Assembly: GCA_910586905.1 (NCBI GenBank)
Contig: CAJUIV010000006.1
Location: 12,554-76,553, forward strand
Direction of reading: 5' to 3'
Origin: an uncultured Christensenellaceae bacterium
GTDB taxonomy: Bacteria > Bacillota > Clostridia > Christensenellales > CAG-314
Length of the DNA: 64,000 bases
Shown here: piece by piece, positions 42,081-49,008 of the stretch
Layout of the letters: every line of letters begins with the position of its first letter
How positions within the stretch are numbered: the stretch's first letter is position 1
Notes under the pieces: model-generated
What the model saw: only the letters and a program-made list of their open reading frames with translations
What the model was told of the DNA's origin: nothing
The model's database searches: none
Position numbers and translations under genes: made by a program

Positions 42081-42254
42081 CAGTTTCTCCCAAAGTACTG
42101 CTTATCACGCCGCAAAACTACAAGTAACGTGGACTTGTCGCCGTTATTTACTATATTTATCGCATACGAATAAGATTTTAATCGATAAAACGTTAAAACG
42201 TGATACGATGCAATAAAGACTAGATATATTCAATTAAACCCGACTAATTGCTTT

Positions 42255-42283
42255 ATTATAACAAAAACGATTTTATTTGGCAA
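42255..42283 (-). promoter_or_regulatory. Promoter of the ABC exporter operon
   Basis: TTGCCA (42278-42283) and TATAAT (42255-42260), 17-bp spacer, minus strand. The leader is about 170 nt and includes AACGTGATACGATGCAAT (42197-42214), related to sequences at 36069 and 53386. The rest of 42081-42392 shows nothing recognisable. Confidence 0.7.
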
Positions 42284-42392
42284 CATCTTGCCGCGACAAA
42301 CCGTAAGAAAGTAAAAAACTGGTTGTTAAAACAAAAAATATAATTTACAAAAATCAGTTCAGTCAAATTTCAAAATACCGCAACAAAATACG

Positions 42393-43118
42393 TTACTGTA
42401 GTTTTAGAAGTTCCGATAAACTTTTAAGCGGAAAATAGTTGAAAGATATAAATTTATAACACAGACTGAGCGCGTCTTTTATTATACCGGAAGCAATATT
42501 TAAATTAGACAATTTATCGTATGTAATACCGTCAATCATTTTACACGTTGCAAGCGAACGAGGACTTACCGCAACGCTTTCAGCCGTCCTGCAGCTATCG
42601 CAAACCAAACCGCCGCGATTTGCGTCTAAAAAAAGATTTTTTTCAGTTTTATCGCAAACAACGCAACGGTTAAGCTGTAAAGCGACTCCTTGCAATTTAA
42701 AAAACGCCAATAAATATCTCAATGTAACCAACAGAGGTTCGATTTTTCCCGATAACGCTTTAAACGCTTTCAAAGTTTCTACGAACAAATCGGGATCGGA
42801 TTGATTTTCCTCCGTATAATTTGCCAAACACTCTGCAACTACGCATGCGGCGTAATAAACGGCAATATCCTCGCGCAGAGAATAAAAACTTTCCAACTGC
42901 TCGCAAGATTTTAAAGTAAAACGGTCAGCGGAAAACGCCAACTCGTATTGTCCGAAACAAAACTGGTCTGCGGCAAATTTTAATTTTGCGGAATTTTTGC
43001 GTATACCTTTGGCGTGAACTGAAATTTTGCCGTACTCCAAAGAGTATAGCAAAATTATTTTATCGCTTTCCTTGTAGTCCGTCGCCCTTATCGCTACGGC
43101 TTTTGTCGTTACGTCCAT
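42393..43118 (-). CDS. recO: DNA repair protein RecO
   Basis: RecO loads RecA on SSB-coated single strands with RecR. The 241-residue product has an N-terminal OB fold (ATDYKESDKIILLYSLEYGKI), a helical middle and a four-cysteine zinc site (CVVC and CDSC). Its ATG at 43118 lies inside yqzL, overlapping it by 59 nt, so it may be translated by coupling. Last gene of the yqfC-recO operon. Confidence 0.95.
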   Translation of the reverse strand: MDVTTKAVAIRATDYKESDKIILLYSLEYGKISVHAKGIRKNSAKLKFAADQFCFGQYELAFSADRFTLKSCEQLESFYSLREDIAVYYAACVVAECLANYTEENQSDPDLFVETLKAFKALSGKIEPLLVTLRYLLAFFKLQGVALQLNRCVVCDKTEKNLFLDANRGGLVCDSCRTAESVAVSPRSLATCKMIDGITYDKLSNLNIASGIIKDALSLCYKFISFNYFPLKSLSELLKLQ

Positions 43119-43197
43119 TTTTAGTTAATTCCTTGTATAACATATAATACGCAGGATTTCCGGTTTCTTTAAACAATTCCCATACTTTATCTTTCAT
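43060..43197 (-). CDS. yqzL: YqzL-like small protein
   Basis: A 45-residue ORF reading MKDKVWELFKETGNPAYYML then YKELTKNG and a basic tail. The W-x-L-F-x-x-T-G-N-P-x-x-Y-M-L-Y pattern and its place between era and recO identify it as YqzL, a conserved small Firmicute protein of unknown function. A GGAGG site lies 7 nt before the ATG. Its last 59 nt overlap the start of recO in another frame. Confidence 0.82.
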   Translation of the reverse strand: MKDKVWELFKETGNPAYYMLYKELTKNGRNDKSRSDKGDGLQGKR

Positions 43198-43262
43198 AAA
43201 CAAACCTCCAAATGTAAATAGTTTGCCTTTTTTCAGATAAATGTATACCGTAAATTTTTTAT

Positions 43263-44150
43263 CTAATTTTTATTGCTATAGCCGAGTTCGTTTAACATCG
43301 AAGGATTATTTCGCCAGTCTTCCTTTATTTTTACCCATAAAGTCAAAAACACCTTTGCGTCGAGAAATTTTTCTATGCTTTCTCGAGCGTGAATTCCTAT
43401 TCCTTTTATCATAGTTCCGTGTTTTCCCAAAACAATAGGCTTATGCGAAGCTTTTTCAACTACGATAGTAGCGTCGATATCCCACGAATCGTTTTCGAAT
43501 TGCATTTTATTGATTGCAATGCCTATACCGTGAGGTATTTCGTTTTCGCAACATAGCAAAACTTTTTCACGGATAATTTCTCCTACGATATAGCGTTGAC
43601 TTTTATCGGTAACGTCGTCTTCTTCAAAATAAATTTCGTCGCCGGTTAAATACTTTTTAAGAGCTTGTTTAAGCTCTTCTACGCCTCTGTTGCGCTTTGC
43701 GGACACACAGTAAACTTCGCGGATACACTCGATACCGTTTAACTTTGCAAGCTCGGGCATCAACTTCTGCGGCTGCGTTATATCGATTTTAGTAACAACG
43801 ACCACTATAGGAGCGCCCAGTTTCTTATATTTGGAAATTTGCGCCATTTCACTATCGCTGATTCCGTCGTGTCCGTCTATAACCACAAGTACACAATCCA
43901 CGTCTCGCACAGCGGTATCTATGCTTTTAAGCATATAATCGCCCAAAGCGTTTTTGCTTTTAAAAAAACCCGGAGTATCTACGAAAACCATTTGACTGTC
44001 TTCGTCCGTCCAAACGCCCATAATACTGTCGCGAGTAGTTTGCGGTTTGGGTGAAACAATAGAAACTTTTTGTTTTATAAGCGCGTTAAGCAATGTTGAC
44101 TTACCCGCGTTCGCATTGCCCACAATGGCAATAAATCCGGTACGTTTCAT
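43263..44150 (-). CDS. era: GTPase Era
   Basis: Ribosome-assembly GTPase that binds the 3' end of 16S rRNA. The 295-residue product has G1 GNANAGKST, G2 region PQTTRD, G3 DTPGF, G4 TKID, and a C-terminal KH domain with the GKHGTMIKGIG loop. Standard length. It starts 4 nt after the ybeY stop, with an AAGGA site in the end of ybeY. Confidence 0.97.
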   Translation of the reverse strand: MKRTGFIAIVGNANAGKSTLLNALIKQKVSIVSPKPQTTRDSIMGVWTDEDSQMVFVDTPGFFKSKNALGDYMLKSIDTAVRDVDCVLVVIDGHDGISDSEMAQISKYKKLGAPIVVVVTKIDITQPQKLMPELAKLNGIECIREVYCVSAKRNRGVEELKQALKKYLTGDEIYFEEDDVTDKSQRYIVGEIIREKVLLCCENEIPHGIGIAINKMQFENDSWDIDATIVVEKASHKPIVLGKHGTMIKGIGIHARESIEKFLDAKVFLTLWVKIKEDWRNNPSMLNELGYSNKN

Positions 44151-44154
44151 AGTC

Positions 44155-44637
44155 TCATTTCCTTGTAATTTTCATTTTATTCATAATTTCTTCTTGCAAC
44201 CGCGTCATTTGTTCTTCGTCGGACTGTTCTATATGGTCGTAGCCCAAAAGATGCAGCGTACCGTGCAACGCCAAAAAACAAATTTCTCTTTTTAAAGAAT
44301 GACCGTACTGAACAGCCTGCTCTTTAGCTTTGTCAAGACAAATTACTACGTCTCCGATATTAAGTTTTCCCGTTTCGGGATTTATAACGTCCAAAGAAAA
44401 ATCTTTAATACTCAAAACTTTACGTTCGTCGTTTTCAATGGTCGGAAAAGACAATACGTCTGTTACGGCATCGACGTTTCGGCTGTTTTTATTCAGTTCT
44501 TGAATTTCCTGCGCGGAAACGAAACTTAACGACATTTCTATATCGCACGTAGGCTGTCCCAAATATCTTAAAGCGCCTTCCAATAAACGTTTTATTACAA
44601 ATTTTTTACTGCCTGCATTTGTAAAATATATCGTCAT
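44155..44637 (-). CDS. ybeY: Endoribonuclease YbeY
   Basis: Metal-dependent RNase involved in 16S rRNA maturation and ribosome quality control. The 160-residue product has the invariant zinc motif HGTLHLLGYDHIEQ. It overlaps the yqfF stop by 4 nt (ATGA). The dgkA and cdd genes that often lie between ybeY and era in other Firmicutes are absent. Confidence 0.95.
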   Translation of the reverse strand: MTIYFTNAGSKKFVIKRLLEGALRYLGQPTCDIEMSLSFVSAQEIQELNKNSRNVDAVTDVLSFPTIENDERKVLSIKDFSLDVINPETGKLNIGDVVICLDKAKEQAVQYGHSLKREICFLALHGTLHLLGYDHIEQSDEEQMTRLQEEIMNKMKITRK

Positions 44638-46061
44638 TTCACGCCTCCGAGACGTTCGTCTGGATAATTTATACGTTTGTGCCGTACTCCGAGAAACGTT
44701 GTTACGATCGTTTCTTTTACTATCTCGATTTCCTTCATTGTTATATCGCAGTTGGTAAATTGTCCGAAAGACATACGTTCGCTGATAATATCGCCGACTA
44801 TTTTTTCGGCGTTGTTTTTATCTCCGTGAGCGCGCAATGCCGCTTCCGAAGCGTCGCAAATCATCAAAATTGCGGATATTTTCGTCGTAGGTTTGGGACC
44901 GTCGTAACAATAGCCGTCGTACGGCAAAAAACCGTCCGTATATTTTTGCGCCTTTAAAAAGAAATACTTTATCGGCATCGTACCGTGATGCTCGCATATT
45001 GCGGTTTGAACCTCTTTAGGCAAACCGTACTCTTTAGCAATAGAAAGTCCGTTTAACGTATGATATTTTATCATATTTACGCTTGCTTCGGGGGTCATAT
45101 TATCGTGAGGGTTAAATCCGTCGAATTGATTTTCCGTAAAGTAAGACGGATTTTTCATTTTGCCTATATCGTGATAATATGCCGCGGCTTTAGCGACTAC
45201 GGCGCTTTGCCCTATCGCCACAGCGCACGCTTCCACATATGTGGCAACGGTTAAACAGTGGTTATAAGTTCCCGGCGCTTTTTCAAAAAGCTTGCGCATC
45301 AATTCGTTATCTGAAGTTGCTATTTCCGAAAACCTGAATATCGACGCTACGTTAAATATTTTTTCCGCAACGGGCACTATAACAAACATTAACATCACGC
45401 TTATAATTCCGCTGCCTAACGAGCAAGACGCAATTATAGCGTATTCGGTCCAACTCCAAACTTCCTCGAATATCAAATAACTAAGAGTGGCGCAGATAAG
45501 AGAAATGACGCCCAATACGATGCCCGCCACGACGTAACGAGAACGCTTATACTGTTTACCGAGCAAAAATGAAACGAATACGGCTTCGATTACACCGCTG
45601 AATAATAAATAGAAAAATTTATCCGTGGATAAATCCGCGTGATTTTGCCAGTTAATCGCTTGCATAAAGCAAAGCATTATAATCGTAAAATTTGCGAAGA
45701 ATCCGCATTTGCCGGATACGATTATAGATAAAACCAACGAGCACAACGCAAACGGCACAATGTATATACCGTATTTCCACAACTGCGATAGCTGAATAAT
45801 CATGTACGAAATAATCATCGTACAAAACATAGCCCAAGTCTCGCGCGCGTTTTCCATTACTTCTCGGTCTGAAAAATAAACGTACAGCGCCATAGACACT
45901 AACAACATTGCGGTAGTTATCAGTTGTACGGCAACGCTTACGCCCGTTAATTTCGACCAGTTAGGCAAAACCGTTAAAGCGGAAAAAAGTATAAAAGCTA
46001 AAACATAGCTTACTACAACTTGCTTCCACTTTATATTTGATTTTTTCAATTTTTTCGCCAT
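44634..46061 (-). CDS. yqfF: Membrane HD-domain phosphodiesterase, YqfF/PgpH type, short form
   Basis: A 475-residue protein with six or seven membrane segments (about 12-235) followed by an HD domain: PGTYNHCLTVATYVEAC, AAYYHDIGKMKNP, and CEHHGT. In Listeria and Bacillus this family (PgpH/YqfF) degrades c-di-AMP and is about 700 residues, with a large extracellular 7TMR-HDED domain between the first and second membrane helices. That domain is missing here. Position between phoH and ybeY is conserved. Its ATG overlaps the phoH stop by one base. Confidence 0.9.
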   Translation of the reverse strand: MAKKLKKSNIKWKQVVVSYVLAFILFSALTVLPNWSKLTGVSVAVQLITTAMLLVSMALYVYFSDREVMENARETWAMFCTMIISYMIIQLSQLWKYGIYIVPFALCSLVLSIIVSGKCGFFANFTIIMLCFMQAINWQNHADLSTDKFFYLLFSGVIEAVFVSFLLGKQYKRSRYVVAGIVLGVISLICATLSYLIFEEVWSWTEYAIIASCSLGSGIISVMLMFVIVPVAEKIFNVASIFRFSEIATSDNELMRKLFEKAPGTYNHCLTVATYVEACAVAIGQSAVVAKAAAYYHDIGKMKNPSYFTENQFDGFNPHDNMTPEASVNMIKYHTLNGLSIAKEYGLPKEVQTAICEHHGTMPIKYFFLKAQKYTDGFLPYDGYCYDGPKPTTKISAILMICDASEAALRAHGDKNNAEKIVGDIISERMSFGQFTNCDITMKEIEIVKETIVTTFLGVRHKRINYPDERLGGVK

Positions 46062-47011
46062 TATTTATCCTCTGTTTCGTATGCTTTGACTATTTTTTGC
46101 ACCAACGGATGGCGCACGACGTCTCTTTCGTTCAATTTTATAATTCCTATATCGTCTATATCCTTGAGAATTTTAGTAGCGTGTTTTAAACCCGAAGTAT
46201 GACCGACAGGCAAATCGATTTGAGTCAAGTCGCCTGTAATAACCATTTTACTGTTTTCTCCGAGTCTTGTCAAAAACATTTTTATTTGTTCTTTGGTAGT
46301 ATTTTGCGCTTCGTCTAATATTACGTACGCGTTAGATAGCGTTCTGCCGCGCATATACGCAAGAGGCGCAATTTCTATAGCGCCGCGTTCCATCATTTTT
46401 ACAAAAGTTTCGTTTCCGAACATTTCTTGTAAAGCATCGTAAAGCGGACGAAGATACGGATTGACTTTTTCCTGCAAGTCGCCCGGTAAAAATCCGAGTT
46501 TTTCTCCTGCTTCTACGGCAGGACGCGTAAGAATTATTTTTTCGACTTTTTTGGCTTTAAATTCGTTAACCGCAATTGCAACGGCAAGATACGTTTTACC
46601 CGTTCCGGCAGGACCGACTCCGAAAGTTATCGTTTTTTTCTTCATCAAATCGACGTATTTTTTTTGTCCGACAGTTTTGCACTTTATCGGTTTGCCGCGA
46701 TTGGTAATAGTAACGACGTCTCCCAACAATTCGTCTATTTCGTCTATTTTATCCGACTTAGCGCAATCGCAAATATAGTTAACTCTTCCTATATCCACGG
46801 TATCGCCATTATACATAAAGCTTTTTATTTTTGCAATAACAGCCATCGCATTGTCGACGTTATTTTCATCACCCATCAAACTGCTTTGACCGTCCTGCAA
46901 AACGACTTTTACGTCGAACGATTGACATATAGCTTTTATATATTCATCAAACGGTCCGAATAATTTAACAAGCTCGTCCATCGAATCTACTTCTATTTTT
47001 TTTGAAATCAA
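46061..47011 (-). CDS. phoH: PhoH-like ATPase
   Basis: A 316-residue P-loop ATPase: Walker A GPAGTGKTYLAVA and Walker B YVILDEAQN, with TRPAVEAGEKLGFLPGD and TGDLTQIDLP typical of PhoH. The cellular role is uncertain but probably in RNA metabolism, given its constant neighbours ybeY and era. A TTG start lies 5 nt after GGAGG. Confidence 0.94.
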   Translation of the reverse strand: MISKKIEVDSMDELVKLFGPFDEYIKAICQSFDVKVVLQDGQSSLMGDENNVDNAMAVIAKIKSFMYNGDTVDIGRVNYICDCAKSDKIDEIDELLGDVVTITNRGKPIKCKTVGQKKYVDLMKKKTITFGVGPAGTGKTYLAVAIAVNEFKAKKVEKIILTRPAVEAGEKLGFLPGDLQEKVNPYLRPLYDALQEMFGNETFVKMMERGAIEIAPLAYMRGRTLSNAYVILDEAQNTTKEQIKMFLTRLGENSKMVITGDLTQIDLPVGHTSGLKHATKILKDIDDIGIIKLNERDVVRHPLVQKIVKAYETEDK

Positions 47012-47022
47012 TTTATCCTCCG

Positions 47023-48105
47023 CTAATAATGTTCGTACTCGCCGTATAGTATTGCTGTAACTCCGCCGTCTTTTACTTCGTACTTAACTTCTATTACTTT
47101 AAAATCGCAATCTTTTTCGGCAAGTTCGTAAGCGCTGGATTTTAGGTCTTCCATGCACTCTTCCAAAGTAGCGTTAACTGTTACGCGTTGAGTTTCGCTG
47201 TAATAATTTTTAGTTATTTCCAAATTCAACGGAAACAAACCGGTATGTTTCGTCGTTAAAGTATAATTCTCGAAAGGACATTTTGTCGAATACTCTTTGC
47301 CAAACAACACCACTCCGGTACTAGTAAAATATTTTCCCGTTTCTACGTAAACCGTTTTCTGACCGTTAAATTCCGCAAAACCCGATACCGAACGTTTAAC
47401 CACAACTTTACCCAAAGCGTAAACGTCTCGGCTTTCTCCGTCGTTGAAAACGCGTCTTCCCTCAATTAAAACGTCTCCGACGTTAACAAAGTCGCCCACT
47501 TTAACTTTGGCATAACCTTGCTCGCACAGAATACTTGTAACTACGCCGGAATATTTTGCAACTATATCCCGCCTTTTGTTCATATCAATAGGAGGTTCTA
47601 TCAATTTTTTTGCTATAACGTTGACGTAAACGACGCTTCCCTTACGACTTACTACCGCGTACATTGCGTCCAAACTGTTTGCAACGGCGTTTTCCACGTA
47701 ATCGACGTCCATACGCGATAAATTGGAACCGATACTGACGCCCGCGTTCGAAAGCGCGGCGTATACGCTGTTTTTATCGAAATCCCCTTGTACTTCTATT
47801 TTAAAACAGAACTGAGACGCGATAAACAACGCCGCAAAAGAAACGATAACCGCAACGGGAATAATAAAACGTTTTTTAACGAAACGCAAAAAGCCCGAAG
47901 CACCGACATACCTGATTTCTTTAATATTATAGCACTTTTCTTTCAGTAAGGCAACAACCTTGCCGGATTGTCTTGACGAAACCTGTAAAACGCACGTTTT
48001 ACCTTGACGTTCCACTTTGAAAACCGCTACGTTACGTTGACAAAGCGTATTAAGCAACCGACTTATATTTAGTCCTTCAAAAGTTATTATACAACTACTT
48101 TTCAT
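47023..48105 (-). CDS. yqfD: Sporulation protein YqfD
   Basis: A 360-residue protein with an N-terminal cytoplasmic domain (about 1-85), one membrane segment (about 90-112, FIIPVAVIVSFAALFIASQF) and an extracytoplasmic part with GVVTSILCEQGYAKVKVGDFV, a hallmark of YqfD. In Bacillus it is expressed in the mother cell under sigma-E. It overlaps yqfC by 11 nt. Confidence 0.92.
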   Translation of the reverse strand: MKSSCIITFEGLNISRLLNTLCQRNVAVFKVERQGKTCVLQVSSRQSGKVVALLKEKCYNIKEIRYVGASGFLRFVKKRFIIPVAVIVSFAALFIASQFCFKIEVQGDFDKNSVYAALSNAGVSIGSNLSRMDVDYVENAVANSLDAMYAVVSRKGSVVYVNVIAKKLIEPPIDMNKRRDIVAKYSGVVTSILCEQGYAKVKVGDFVNVGDVLIEGRRVFNDGESRDVYALGKVVVKRSVSGFAEFNGQKTVYVETGKYFTSTGVVLFGKEYSTKCPFENYTLTTKHTGLFPLNLEITKNYYSETQRVTVNATLEECMEDLKSSAYELAEKDCDFKVIEVKYEVKDGGVTAILYGEYEHY

Positions 48106-48373
48106 CGGCTTTAACTCCCACGTCGATAATAGAGCCTACAACTACAGCAAAATGCTTTTCCAAGCATTTTATACGCAAGTCCTTACCCGCCACTTTAAGA
48201 ACGCCTTTTTTTACAGCGAAAGTTATTTCGTCGTAAGAATAGACTATTATCCCTTTGTGTCCTTCGATAACCGCTGTATGACCGCCGAATACTGAATACT
48301 TATAGTTTGACACCAAAGTTTCCAGTTCTAAACCGCATATTTCCGAAACGCATTTGTTAAAAGAATTGTTCAT
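48095..48373 (-). CDS. yqfC: Sporulation protein YqfC
   Basis: A 92-residue beta-rich protein starting at the ATG at 48373 (MNNSFNKCVSEICGLELETL), containing IEGHKGIIVYSYDEITFAV and a final SIIDVGV. This length equals the family norm; a TTG twelve codons upstream is part of the promoter. There is no ribosome binding site, and TTGAAA-18-TATATT places +1 at the ATG, so the transcript may be leaderless. First gene of the yqfC-yqfD-phoH-yqfF-ybeY-era-yqzL-recO operon. Confidence 0.85.
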   Translation of the reverse strand: MNNSFNKCVSEICGLELETLVSNYKYSVFGGHTAVIEGHKGIIVYSYDEITFAVKKGVLKVAGKDLRIKCLEKHFAVVVGSIIDVGVKADEK

Positions 48374-48379
48374 ATCAAT

Positions 48380-48409
48380 AATATATGACGCAAATTGCAA
48401 TTCTTTCAA
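48380..48409 (-). promoter_or_regulatory. Candidate promoter with +1 at the yqfC ATG
   Basis: TTGAAA (48404-48409) and TATATT (48380-48385), 18-bp spacer, minus strand; the ATG begins 7 nt after the -10. A sigma-E promoter would be expected for sporulation genes and was not clearly found. Confidence 0.45.
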
Positions 48410-48541
48410 AAAATGTGAGTACTTTACGGCAAAAAGGGAAACGACTAAAAATATTTTACGTTTGCCAAATTGTTACGAAACCGAATAACGTCGCGATTTC
48501 CGTAAAGACCGAAATTATATAATTCGTTTAAATTTTTCGCG

Positions 48542-48799
48542 TTACAATAACTTATCCAGAACTTGAGAAATTTCTTCTAACTTAGATTTTTTATCTTCTC
48601 CGCTCGAATTGATAACGCAAGAACTTATATGCGCATGCAGCACTTCTTTGTTAACTTTGGAAAGAATGGCCTGACAAGCCATAATTTGATTGGAAACGTC
48701 GATACAATAACGGTTTTCGTCTATCATTTTAAGTATTCCGTCGATTTGTCCGCGAGCGGTTTTAAGAAGTCTGGTTATTTTGGAATTATCCGCCGTCAT
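48542..48799 (-). CDS. csoR: Copper-sensing repressor CsoR
   Basis: An 85-residue all-helical DUF156 repressor. The Cu(I) ligands fit the C-H-C pattern with exact spacing: C32 (YCIDV), H57 and C61 (LHAHISSC), matching C36-H61-C65 of the reference CsoR. It should release DNA on binding Cu(I). Its ATG overlaps the copA stop (ATGA) with an AAAGGAG site inside copA, so it is the second gene of copA-csoR. Confidence 0.93.
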   Translation of the reverse strand: MTADNSKITRLLKTARGQIDGILKMIDENRYCIDVSNQIMACQAILSKVNKEVLHAHISSCVINSSGEDKKSKLEEISQVLDKLL

Positions 48800-49008
48800 A
48801 GTTGTTTTATCTCCTTTACAGTATAATCTTGCTGTTCTACCGCATTTTTAAGGTTATCGGCAATACCTGCCGCGCATTCTACGACGGCTTTGTTTTCTTC
48901 CAAACTTACCGTAACGTCCGTTACGCCTTGAACGCTCTTTAAAGCGTTCGTAACGTGAGCAACGCAACGGTTACACATCATACCTTCGATTTGCAATTCG
49001 TACTTCAT
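48796..49008 (-). CDS. copZ: Possible internal CopZ copper chaperone in frame with copA
   Basis: The last 70 codons of copA begin with ATG at 49008 (MKYELQIEGMMCNRC) preceded by AAAGGAG with a 6-nt spacer, a better site than many true starts here. The product would be a complete 70-residue HMA domain, the exact size of CopZ. So the gene could yield both the full pump and free chaperone. Alternatively the site is a relic of a copZ gene recently fused to copA. Confidence 0.5.
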   Translation of the reverse strand: MKYELQIEGMMCNRCVAHVTNALKSVQGVTDVTVSLEENKAVVECAAGIADNLKNAVEQQDYTVKEIKQL

